Positions 13,601 through 23,898 of a stretch of 64,000 nucleotides of DNA are shown here, piece by piece. The DNA lies in contig BSYQ01000005.1 of NCBI GenBank assembly GCA_030272585.1, forward strand, positions 2,108,001 to 2,172,000, given 5' to 3'. The stretch's first letter is position 1. The number at the start of each line of letters is the position of its first letter. Origin of the DNA: Bryopsis sp. KO-2023. Lineage: Eukaryota > Chlorophyta > Ulvophyceae > Bryopsidales > Bryopsidaceae. The translations under genes and the position numbers were made by a program. The notes below the pieces were generated by a model that had not been told where the DNA came from, searched no databases, and was given only the letters and a program-made list of their open reading frames with translations.

Positions 13601-15186
13601 TCTGAGCAAATGCAGACTTTGAATAAAAGGTTGCAAAATTGATCAAAGTTATAAATATAAATAATTGTCAATCAGGATTTGATTCGGTTGATTCACTCAG
13701 GTTTTCATTTGATGAAAGCTTGTCTTCTTTGACAATTGCAGGGTGGAATCGTTTACAGCAGTGCCGTTACCACAGTTTCCCCCACTTATGCCGACGAGAT
13801 ATTGAGCGGAGGGGCTGCTGGTTGGCTTCGGGGCACTCTGGCCAAATCTGAGATTCGATCCAAATTCAAAGGGGTTCTGAACGGTATCGACACCGATGAA
13901 TGGCATCCTGCGTTGGACCCTGTTTTGCCAGTGAATTTCAACTCGAAAAGCCCCCAGGGAAAAGCTCAGTGCAAGGAGTACCTGCAAAAGGTCAGACTTG
14001 GGGCAGATTCTGCAGCAAGGCCTCTCAGCGGCTGACTTTTGAGCAATCCGAGTGCAGGAAATTGTCCTTTCAGTGTTTCTGCTTGCAGTAGAGCGATGAG
14101 ATATCGAGTGTTAATTGAAAGGTGGCGTTTTCCGAACCCTACCCCATCTGCTCTTATCCCGTTGTTTGTTTTGCAGGGTTTGGGGCTGTCGGTGGATGCC
14201 GACAAACCTTTGGTGGTATGTGTCACGAGGCTGGTCCCTCAAAAAGGTGTTCACTTGATTGTGCATGCCGTTCATCGTTCCAAAGAATTGGGCGGACAAA
14301 TGGTGCTGTTGGGAACTGGGCATGCAGATGGCGATTTCAGAGCAATGGCCGACGGCCAATACAAGACCGACCCCGATATCAGGTTGATGTTATTTATTCT
14401 GCGCCACCTTGAAAAACACAGGGCATCGTGTCTGTTAACGTGTTCACAATGCCTAGGACTGGCGTATATTCCCTGTCCAGAATTTTTTCTCACGTTTACA
14501 GTAACATTCTTTATTTTTTTTTTGAGGGGAAGCTTGCTATGGTGTTCCTAGCGTCCAGAATAGCTCGTTCCAATTTTGCATTATGCTGTTTTTCTTGTTG
14601 ATTTCTTATTCTTGGATCTGTGGCTGTTTGCAGACTTTTGCTGCTGTACAGCGAACCTCTGGCTCACTTGATATACGCGGCGGCCGATTTTGTTTTGGTT
14701 CCGTCCATGTTTGAACCTTGTGGTTTGACCCAAATGATCGCCATGCGATACGGAGCCTTGCCCATCGTGCGGCGAACTGGGGGCCTGGCAGACACAGTCA
14801 TAGATTTGGATGCAGGTAGAATCACGGATCTCACTCTTTTCTTGCATCTGTCTGATTTCAAATAAGAGTGGGATCAAGCCACACTCACTCTTTTTTGTTT
14901 TCGCTGAGAAGTGGGATTTGATGTTGATCGACACAAACTTGATATCTCTTTTTGAATTTCCGTTTGATTTGTTTTGGGGATTTGGATAGGCGATGGTAAT
15001 GGATTCGTTTTCGATGGCGTGGACGAGGGCTCCCTCGATCGCAGTTTGACGAGGGCTTTTGGAGTTTTCCGCGATGACCGTGAAAAGTTCAATCAAGTTT
15101 CCCACAAAAATATGGATTTGGATTTCTCGTGGGAAAAATCAGCAGCTTCCTACGTCCAAACCTACGAATCCGTTACAGCTTTTTAG
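10639..15186 (+). CDS. Soluble starch synthase, SSIV-like (GT5)
   Basis: Transfers glucose from ADP-glucose to growing glucan chains; SSIV-type enzymes act in starch granule initiation in plastids. Eleven exons: 10639-10728, 10832-10957, 11374-11444, 11829-12009, 12197-12416, 12844-12955, 13200-13485, 13742-13990, 14177-14382, 14634-14815 and 14990-15186. The phases agree and give 639 aa. Residues 1-30 look like a Ser/Arg-rich transit peptide. Exon 2 encodes a short coiled-coil-like segment ([19 protein letters not shown]), as in SSIV N-termini. The catalytic domain shows KVGGLGD at 156-162, [24 protein letters not shown] around 538-547 and TGGL at 562-565. LYWEKY and [17 protein letters not shown] favour SSIII/SSIV over SSI/SSII. 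Exon 3 is the least certain because its first bases could also be read as a donor. Confidence 0.9.
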
Positions 15187-16149
15187 TCGAGCCAATTCTG
15201 TCGTGTGAAAGGATGAGGGTGCCGGATAGTGTCATTGATTGGGCTGAGTTTAAAACCGATAAAATAGAAGAAAAGAATGAAAGAGCCTTGTCCAGTTTTA
15301 CTTCTTGTTTGGGTCCAAAAAAATAGAACAAAGATGGATTTTCAACATGCGATTCAGTGGCGGAATGTTTAGATTGGTCGACTTTGTTTGGTTCTTGCCA
15401 TCGTCCAATTTATCGGTGGAGTTTATTCTATATTATTTTCATCTGTTAAACTGAAAGGCCAGATTTTGGGGGGGGAGAATTGATGCCGTGCTTGATGGAT
15501 TGATTAGTTTGAAAAGAAAAGCGGCTTTTATTTCGATTGTGTTGTGGTATCTATCTCTTGAATTTCCGATTCAAACACTTTGTTTTTTTGATTGATGAAG
15601 CCAATCAGCTGTTTTGTTTGTGACTGCAATATGTCTGGGTCAGGCTGGTTCCCTTTTTGGGATCTTTTTAAAAAATGACATTGAAATGTAAGTTTTCAGA
15701 CTCATCTTTTTCTTCGTTTCTGCTGGCGTTTAAAAAAATAGAAAAAAAAAAATCTTTGTTGTCTTTTGTTGGCGAGGTAAAAGGAATACCAGTCTGTTTT
15801 GGTGCTGAGGATTTGGTTCACACGAATCCGCGTACGAATGTCTTCATATTCTTTCTTCTGTCGTTTCGTTTTTGTTTTTACACAGAAAAAAGTACAGCCA
15901 AGAAAGACAACTTTTCTGACAAGCTTCTGTGAGTAAACCACTCACATACAACCTGCTTCCCTTCAAACCACTTACATCTTTTGTTTTCTGACTAAAATTT
16001 CACAGGAGTCTTGTTCTTTTTTTTGGTCTGACATAGCTGACTGGAGTCATGTCAGCTGATGGTGGTCCTCTCCTGTTCTCTTTCTTTTTTGTTCTTTCAG
16101 GCTAGCCTCACGAACTTCAGCCATGAGTGGCAGAAGCTTGGGTCTCTTC
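15187..16149. other. Intergenic, between two convergent genes
   Basis: This AT-rich, T-rich stretch lies between the starch synthase stop and the 3' end of a minus-strand gene. It should hold two 3' UTRs. No ORF with family resemblance was found. Confidence 0.5.
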
Positions 16150-16983
16150 CTAACATTTGACCGGAAGGGTTCGACCTGCAACTGATTCTGTTCCTTTTTC
16201 TTCATCCTGTTGATCCCCCCTTTCGAAAAAAGGCTCTAGTCTCTTCAATGACCAGCCATTTTCATCTTCCCTTCTCACGAGTGTATTAGGTTTGTGATGC
16301 TGCCCCTTTGCCCGCAACTGTTTCATCCCTTCTAGTAACCTTTTCAGAGATGCCGATATATAGCCATCCACCAATGGATCATTTGCTTCCATCACCATTT
16401 CCTTCACCTTTTCCAACAGTTTTAAATTTGATTTTTGCCTAACATCAGCGCTCCTTGTGGTATCTATGCAATCATGCAGAATTGCTGCATCACTTCTACC
16501 CAACCTATGATTTGTTTGAATAAACGATCCAAGATCTTCACCGATTCTCGGCGTGTGGATAAGTCGGGGGTTTTCGGGGGTGAGTATAATTTTTCCGTGG
16601 CAAAATTTTCCGTCGTGATTTCTGTGATCTCTGATTTTGTACCTCACCAAAACCTCCCCGGCATTTTCCTTTTCGACGACTACATCGAAATGGGCTTGGC
16701 AACCCCGTTTAATCGACCCTCCTTTTTTTTCTTTCCTCACCCTCTTGGCCAGCTTTTTTTGTGTGTGATCCTCAGGACCGTACCTGCAATAGTAAGTTTG
16801 CGTGAAGGAGGTTTTGGTTTCTATCTCCCCTCGAATTTTATGGAAGGAAGTTGAGTGTCTTTTTCCTTCCTCCTCAATGAATTTTTGAACGTCATCCTCG
16901 GGTATTTTTGTCTCGTAATATGTCGGAAAAGAGTTACCATCCCAACGGCCCCTTACTTTCTTCCATACCAAGTCGGTCCCCAT
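16150..16983 (-). CDS. Intronless FAR1/WRKY-GCM1-like zinc-finger protein
   Basis: Uninterrupted 277-aa frame from ATG at 16983 to TAG at 16150, unlike its intron-rich neighbours. Around residues 65-125 it has a C...C...H-x-H arrangement (YYCRYG, GCQAHFDVVV, IRDHRNHDG). This is the spacing of the FAR1 / Mutator-transposase N-terminal zinc fingers (WRKY-GCM1 superfamily), which bind DNA. The C-terminal half is basic and helical, with no DDE transposase core. It may be a domesticated or truncated Mutator-like gene or a transcription factor. It converges on the starch synthase gene, and a tRNA-like element lies just upstream at 17031-17082. The family call is by pattern only. Confidence 0.6.
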   Translation of the reverse strand: MGTDLVWKKVRGRWDGNSFPTYYETKIPEDDVQKFIEEEGKRHSTSFHKIRGEIETKTSFTQTYYCRYGPEDHTQKKLAKRVRKEKKGGSIKRGCQAHFDVVVEKENAGEVLVRYKIRDHRNHDGKFCHGKIILTPENPRLIHTPRIGEDLGSFIQTNHRLGRSDAAILHDCIDTTRSADVRQKSNLKLLEKVKEMVMEANDPLVDGYISASLKRLLEGMKQLRAKGQHHKPNTLVRREDENGWSLKRLEPFFERGDQQDEEKGTESVAGRTLPVKC

Positions 16984-17030
16984 TTTACCTACAGTGCAAC
17001 AGAATCAAAAATATCCGAGGGATCAGAAAA

Positions 17031-17082
17031 AGTGACAGGAGATTCGAACTCCTAAGGGGCTGCACCCTCTCCAAGGATCACT
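17031..17082 (-). ncRNA. tRNA-like 3' element (T arm, hairpin, oligo-T)
   Basis: On the minus strand these 52 nt can fold as a closing stem AGTGA/TCACT, a hairpin AGGG/CCCT, and a perfect T-arm GGAG-TTCGAAT-CTCC, followed by five T. The T loop also fits a pol III B-box. A full tRNA with D arm and anticodon cannot be drawn. It could be a tRNA pseudogene, a SINE head or another pol III transcript. Confidence 0.3.
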
Positions 17083-17176
17083 GAAGGATCACTATTGTGT
17101 CGAAGATAAACCGTCTTTGTTATAAACCACAAAAGATCCTAATAAGTTGCTGTGGTTTGATGGAATTTGATGTTTG

Positions 17177-17460
17177 TAAGACGTCCAGGACGTCGACTTC
17201 CATCTCAACGACTGGTCGATAGAAAACAGTGAAACATGCGTCTCTGACGTCAATCACGCAACAGTTCGACGAGTCGCGGTGGTTTGAAAGACCAATCGTT
17301 CAACGAAACAGAAAACGAAACGTGGCGGGATATCCCTGTAAGACGTCCAGGATGTCGACTCCAATCTCAACAATCTGGTCGGAAAGAAAACAGTGAAACA
17401 TACGTGTCTGTTGTGAACCGCAGCGAGTTGACGAGTCGCGGTGGCTTGAGCGTTTTTTTG
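17177..17460. repeat. Imperfect tandem duplication, 162-bp period
   Basis: A block beginning TAAGACGTCCAGGA at 17177 recurs at 17339 with shared landmarks (GAAAACAGTGAAACAT, GACGAGTCGCGGTGG). The two units are diverged by substitutions and small indels. A nested palindrome GACGTCCAGGACGTC occurs in unit 1. Confidence 0.8.
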
Positions 17461-17875
17461 GCGATGACCCGTCGAGACGTGTGGAAGTTGTCCAAAAACG
17501 CGGGTCTGAGATCGTCCAAGTTGGGAATGCTGACGTTGGCAGTGCAGTTGACTGGAGTTGTGTCAACTTGAGCTAGAATTACGGGAGGGCGGTGGTGTGC
17601 ATGGACACGTGACGGTTTCTTGACGTCATTTGTCCACCTATCACGTGTCGTAGGATTTCGTTGAACAGGGCTTGACTTTCCTCTCCCAGCGGACTCAGCG
17701 GACCCCACTTATTCTGGACGTTTCCCCACAGTTGCTCGTTTCTTTCGTCCGAATAGTTGATACTCGTAGCAGGTGAGTTGCAAAACGCTTGAATCGAACC
17801 TCGACTGCACATCGAGCTGCTAAGAGGTTTCCAGTTTTCTTTCAACTTCGAGGCTTCGAGCTGGAACCTTGGCAA
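17367..17875 (-). other. Open minus-strand region, possible broken gene
   Basis: Two overlapping minus-strand frames (17875-17579 and 17708-17367) look protein-like (SINYSDERNEQLWGNVQNK; VDTTPVNCTANVSIPNLDDL), but they are in different frames and no splice solution was found. The second runs into the tandem duplication. This may be a decayed gene or exons of an unrecognised one. The remaining DNA to 18089 is the upstream region of the thioredoxin gene. Confidence 0.25.
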
Positions 17876-18089
17876 TCACAGTTTCTCATCGTCCTTTCAT
17901 GTCGAACACAATCACTTTTCCACTGCAGTGCGTACAACCAGTTTCCTGACTGTTGTATTTTCCCATAGGTCTCGCTGCAAAAAACTTCTGCCCAGCTCAC
18001 GCGACGCGCGTTCTCGTTTCAGCCATCGCGGAGTCGCTCTATTTTCGTGTTCAAATTTTAGTCAGCTCTCGTGCACTCGCTTGCCCAAA

Positions 18090-19396
18090 ATGTTCCGAGC
18101 CCCTTCCTTCACTGGCCTCTCCGACCGCCAGGGTGCTGCAAGCCATCTCGGCGTTGCGAGCGTAAACAGAGCTGCGTCGGAGGCCAGGATGCAGAGACAG
18201 CCCCACCAGGGCCATAGGGGCGCTCGCTCCAAGTCCGTGAGTCCACCAAGGGCACATCCTGGCAATCAACACGTCCACGCGACCGTGGTCAGCCCCCACC
18301 CCGACGCAGTCCGAAGGAGGAGGGAAGCGGAAGAAAGGTGGGTCAATTTTCGTTTTTTCGATTCCAATTTCCTTTTCCCCACTTTAATATTCGAGTTTTT
18401 TCTTCTTCTCAATTCCATAGAGAGAGAGAAATGAACTGAAATTGGTGACCAACGAAACTCAATGAATCATGCTGACAGCTTCCAGGCTGTTCTGTTTCTG
18501 AAAGGAAAGAGCAATGGAGAAAAAAAATATATATGAAGTATACATTGCTCATTTGATTGGTTTCGTTTGATCCTTCTTTTTTTTTTTTTTTTTTGAGGGG
18601 GGGAGGGTGGCAAAGCAGTCCATGGATAGCCAATGAAATGCCAGTGTACGAATTGAGTGTGAATCAAATAACCCATGGTACAAAGAGAATCACACATGGA
18701 AACTGACGGGGAACTGAGTTGATGTCAATTTTTCGAATGGCCCTTCAGGCGAATGCAAAGATCAGCAGCACTGGAGGCAACAATGGCTTCGGTGAATGGA
18801 AGGTGAGACTGCATTCCACCAGTCATACATAATATGAGTGAGTAATGGACCAGATTTCCCCCCCCCTCGTCACTCATGACATGTTCATAGAACTTTGAAG
18901 TCGGTTAAAACCATATATCTCTCTTGTCATTGTGCCGATTGGTTGTCCCTCCTGTCCTTGCAGTTCAGGCAATGAGGGCGATTTGCCCAACAATCTGTCT
19001 TATGTTGATGTGGCTTCTGAGCTGGACTTCCGATTGAAAATGGGCTCTCGACGCGACAAATTGGTGGTTGCGCATTTCAAAGCCTCTTGGTGTTCGGCCT
19101 GCGCCCGCATGCAATACAAAGTGAAACAGATCGCGGAGCAAAACCCCGACGTCACTTTTTTGATCATCGATGTGGGGAAAAACCCAGATCTGCTGGAAGC
19201 TTCCAGCGAGCTGGGGGTGGAAAAATTGCCCTTTTTTCTGTTTTACAAGAACGAGGAGTGCGTGGCGAAATTCTCTTGCAATCTCAGCAAGATCAGCTTG
19301 TTGAGAGCGGAGGTGGCGGGACAAAAAGAAACCAATGAGAAATCGAAGAGGGGAACTGCTAATGTTGAAAAACGACATATTGTGGGTCATGCTTGA
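18090..19396 (+). CDS. Atypical plastid thioredoxin, WCSAC active site
   Basis: Three exons, 18090-18337, 18749-18802 and 18964-19396, joined in phase to give 244 aa. The first ~95 residues are rich in Arg, Ser, Ala and Pro with few acids before REAEER, as expected of a plastid transit peptide and linker. The thioredoxin fold follows: LVVAHFKASWCSACARMQ with the redox pair at C144 and C147, then a cis-proline in KLPFFLFYKN. The CSAC active site and the CAKFSCN motif near the end resemble the ACHT (atypical Cys/His-rich) plastid thioredoxins, which pass oxidising equivalents to 2-Cys peroxiredoxin and ADP-glucose pyrophosphorylase. That link to starch regulation is family knowledge, not shown here. 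The first in-frame ATG is used. Confidence 0.8.
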
Positions 19397-22300
19397 CAAA
19401 TACAAGAGAAGAAGATATCAGCATTGGTTGGGATATTCCCCCGCCAAAAAAAAAAAAAATCCCTGTAAAAAAAAAAAAAAATCTGAACAAACTTAGCAGC
19501 AGAACAAGCAAACAAGGAAAAAAAAGGAAAAAAGTCTATAGATATGTTTTATATATATGGACATAAATAGGCGTAAATGGGGACTGAAGGATAAAGTCTT
19601 GACAGTGGGTTTTTTTTCCCTCTCTTTGATGGTGTTTTATTTGGAAGAGAATATGCCCCTGAAAAAATGGGTAATTCTTATTTTGATTTTGGTAAAAAGA
19701 AGAAAAAAAAACAAGTGTGACGTAAGGAAAAAAAGGATTTCAAGAAAGGGAAGGGGGATGTTCAAGGGATATGAGGTCTGTACAGAACCTGAAGAAAGAA
19801 AAAAAAACTTGGGGGATTTTGTGGTGAAGGGATAAAAAAAAGCTTGGATGGAGCAAAAATTAAGTCCATTTAAAAAGAGATGGATTGGGATTTTGCTTTG
19901 GAATGGGTGTGTGTAGGTGATGTATTGTATGGGAGGGGGGAAGAACCTTTTGGTGTTTTTATTGCGGCAGTTTTCTTGCTTTTTGTTTTTTTTAGGTTCT
20001 TTGCCTTGTTTTTCCCTTATTCTATTCGATTGTTGGTGCACACCACCTTCACTGGTAAAAAAAGGGGTGGGTCTGGCTGTATTTGAGGGAAAATTCCAGA
20101 GAGGTGGAAAAAAGGGAATGGATGATAAATGTATGCAAGGGTTGTTGAGAAGGCGAGGGGCAAAAAAAAAAAGGGAAGAAAATCAAGAAATCTCGAAAAG
20201 CAAGGAAAAAAGGGGGGAGTGGGAGAATGTAAGTGAAGGTTGAAGCGGGGAAAAAAAAAAACCTAGCCATTGTGGAGAGACAAAGAAAATTGAGAGTGTC
20301 AAAACTCTTTTTTGCTTTTGTCTTTTTTGTCCCCAATATTTATGGGGATGGTGTTCTTTCTTTCCTTTTGAACTTGATTCAAAATGGCTTCACTTTCGTT
20401 ATTTTTATTTCCCCCTCGAAAATGTTTGCAGTTCTTTTTTCCTTTTTTTCTGTCCCTCTTGTCTGATTGACCCTGGGCGAAAGATTTGAGCACGTGGGAT
20501 TTCGTTTTCCTTAGTTTTCAAGTTGTCCAATTAATGTCGCTGTTTTAGCGAGGAATTTGTCTGACATGGGTGCACGTGCTTATTTTTTTTTTACCGTTCC
20601 TTACAAGTGAACGGTAATTACCCATAATTCGTTTTACAAGTTAGGTTTTTGGGGGTTTGTTTTTTTTATTTTACCGTGAGTTCTTCAATGGTACAAAACA
20701 GTAAAAAAAAAGAAAAAAGAGGAAAAATAGCAGAACGGTGAGGAGGAAAAAACCTTGAGGGGAAAATATACATAGGTTTATTTGTTTTTCTTGGAGATTA
20801 ATGGTATATGAGGAAGGGGTGTTTTGGGTGTTACAAAAAAAAATAAACATTTGGCGCAAAGATATGTTATTTGAAGAACAAAGAATCCAAGTGTGGAAAG
20901 AGATTCCTTTCTCCTCCTGTTTGCTATTTTCCAGGGTTTTTTTTTGTTGTTTTTTTTTTGTTATGTCTTTTTGTTTTTGTTGGGAGGGTGAGAGAAAAAG
21001 AGGGAATGTGTGTAGATAAACACATTCCAGAATTTAAGAAGAAAAAGAAAAATGACAATACCTTTGTATGGTGGACAAACGCCTAAGGTCTGGTAGAAAC
21101 AGTAATTTTAGCTGATTTGATGGCGCTCCAAAGAAAAAAAAAAAAGGTAGAGTCGAGAAAGTTTGATAAACTTTCAGCAAAAAGAAAAGAAAAAAAAATG
21201 GGGAGGGGCAGGGAAGAAAAATTGGGTTATGAAACAGTAAGGCTGGTGTTGTTTAAGTCTTGACAACACATTTTGACAGGTACAAACTTGGAGAAACAGA
21301 AGGAAAAAAAAATGCGGGGTTGAGAAACAAAGAGGTTTGTAGAGCATTCAGATTTCGCTGCCCCTGTTTTTTTTTTATTTTGGTTTTTTTGTTGTGTGAA
21401 ATTTCGTTTCACAACGATTTTTGGTTAAGGAATAGTTGTTTTCAGTGGAATGTGGTGATATTGTGTTGTTTTCCGGTCCTCCATGGGAAGGGTGTCAATT
21501 TGAAGAAGGGGTGGGTGGGTGGGTAAAAGGGTTCAGGTTTTTGTTGCTTTTAGTAAAAAAAGATCAAACAAAAAACACCAGCCTGGAAAGATTCTTAACA
21601 AAAGAAGGAAAGAAAAAGAAAGAAAAATGGGAATGTTGTTGGAGTGTTTGTCGATGCATGTTGAAAATAACATGGATTTGGAGGGGAAAATGGAGGGGGG
21701 AAAACGGAGGAATTTGAAAGAAAAAAAAAGCGTATATGTACACATGCATATATCGTGGGGTTAACTGTTGAAGGGATTGTTGAAACATACTTGCATCTTT
21801 GTTGGGGGGTTTCCTTTGTTATTGCACTACTCGAAAGAGACTTTTAAAAAACGAAACAACAAATTTCTTTAAAAAAAAAAAATTGAGCATGTTATATCCA
21901 AAAAGAAAAAAAAGAAAAAAAATATGTTAAAATATTAAATGTTGATGATTTTCTTTGTATTTCTCTCGTTTGGAGGAATTGAAAAAGAACGTCTTGCCAT
22001 GTTGAATGTTGATTTTATTTTCTGGGGATTGAGTGTTTCCACTTGAATGTTTGTTCGTTTTGTTTGCTTATGATTTGTGATTATATAATATATATACGTG
22101 TGTCATTGTTTGTGGATTGGATTCTTTGGGATTTTATGTTCATAATATGCCATATCTATTATTTGAAGAAAAAAAAGAAAAAGAAAAAAATATTTCGATT
22201 CTTTTTTTTAAGTTTGCACTCCCAAGAATTTGGCTTTCTAGTGCAGATTTCAGATGGATTATTTTCATTTTTAAACTGGGAAAAAATTAGCAATTTTCCC

Positions 22301-23241
22301 CAGGAAGAGCATGATGTTAATAGAACAACTGAATGGGGGGTTTGTTTAACAATGGGGGAAAGGAAAGAAAACTCTTTTCTAAGAAAAGGGAATTGATTGG
22401 GTTACATGACATGGCACCAACTATTCTTTGATTTTAGTCTTGTTGATTGAATCTTTGAGAGCTGATTTATGATTTATAGATTTTTTTTTCCCCCTGGATG
22501 TTGGGATATTTGTCCGCAATTTTTTCTTTATTTGTTTGTTTGTCCTTCCCTTTGAAATGAAATGAATAGAAAAATCACAGGGGAGACAAAGGGGGGCTAC
22601 AAAAAAGAGTCGAAAAAAAGGAGGAAAGAAAAAGTATAGAATCGATAGAGACTAAAAGGGAACGATTGTTAAAAACAAAAAAAGAGAAGAAGAAAAAAAA
22701 AAAAGTTTCTGGATTCGATTCAAGATGGTATACAAATGCACAAAACAATAATAGGATTATTGACTTTGCTTGATGAGATTGATTGCTGCTGATTCTGTTT
22801 TTTTTTCCTGATTGGGTGGTGTTGCATGGATTTTACCCATTATTTCTCACCATCGATGTGTTCTTTTTTAATTTGGAAAGGAGGTGTCAGCTTGAGGACA
22901 GCTCATGCTTTTCCATTGTCGATTTGATTAGGTTTTTTTTTATTTGTTTCGAGAGAGAAATTTGTACAATACATGATTTGAGATAAGTTAGAAAAACAAA
23001 ACGAAACAATCTTGGGGAAAAAAATTTGGGACGGGGTGCTGGGGAGTGGAAGTCTGAAAAGGATCGAGAGAAAACCGAACAGAAAAGAAAGAAAAAAGAT
23101 AAGAATGTGAAAGAGGCTGCGCTCCTCTTTATGATGATTTTATTCGTGTTTCATAAATGGTGGTGGTTTTCTCGCTGAAAAGTTTCGATGGATGCATCGT
23201 TTCTTTTTTAAAGTCCTGATCTGTCGACCTGTGTGATCAAT
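19397..23241. other. 3.8 kb cytosine-poor, gene-free stretch
   Basis: The plus strand is made mostly of A, G and T, with long A and T runs and GGGG-rich patches; many 60-base lines hold only two to six C. No ORF has family resemblance and I found no convincing exon. It may be a long 3' UTR or a downstream transcribed region of the thioredoxin gene. Microsatellite-like (GGGT)n occurs near 21,510. Confidence 0.7.
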
Positions 23242-23637
23242 TCACATGTTTGTCGATCTCTTGAGAGGAGTGGGGGCTGAGGTGGAGACCATGTAACTAT
23301 TGTTGATAAGTGAAGAGGCTGAGTGTTGTTGGCTTCCAAAACCTATGCTGTAGAACACAGCACGAATATTGTGTGTGAGTGTTCCTGAACCTCTTGATTC
23401 AGTGCAGACCGCATGCAGTCTCCACTGAGACTTGAAATTGAATTCGATATGGGTCATTCCATCATGGCCGGAAATCGCCACAGAATTTTCCAGTGTCAAT
23501 ATTTGAGCTGTCATCATCTCTGTCAGCCTTGTCACCGCATCCATTTTTGTTTTTTTCGAAGGATTGTGTGTTGCGACGCCTTCTTCCGAAACCACAATCC
23601 CTGCAGCACTGAATGACTGACCAGCCGCCAATTTCAC
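23242..23637 (-). CDS. Hypothetical protein exon
   Basis: 131-codon minus-strand frame ending TGA/TAA-side at 23242. The frame stays open upstream to about 23,740 without a clear start. Composition is balanced and protein-like (VDHFVKLAAGQSFSAAGIVV, HDGMTHIEFNFKSQWRL). A second frame looks coding just upstream (KELYRVSLVLQPPNSSRV), which suggests a frameshift or an unseen intron. It is divergent from the ankyrin gene, with which it would share a promoter. No family recognised. Confidence 0.35.
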   Translation of the reverse strand: MKLAAGQSFSAAGIVVSEEGVATHNPSKKTKMDAVTRLTEMMTAQILTLENSVAISGHDGMTHIEFNFKSQWRLHAVCTESRGSGTLTHNIRAVFYSIGFGSQQHSASSLINNSYMVSTSAPTPLKRSTNM

Positions 23638-23898
23638 AAAGTGATCGACGTTGTTTGAACTGACTAAGGGTGGAAACTCTCGAGCTATTCGGGGGTTGCA
23701 GTACCAGGGAGACGCGGTATAATTCCTTGTTCTTTTGGCCTTCGGTCGCTGAATCTTCTCATAATTTCAAGAATCTTTCCGTTTCATGGCATTCCAGAAA
23801 AAATAAGTACCACTTCAGGCATTTGTGGAGAAAAAAGCATCCGATGCACTCATTTTAGTTGATACCATTGTCAGATACCTGCCATCCCACAAAAAAAT

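Noticed and set aside
17031..17110. Selenocysteine tRNA
   Set aside because: A TTCA-containing loop and a long arm looked suggestive, but a 9-bp acceptor and an anticodon arm cannot be formed.
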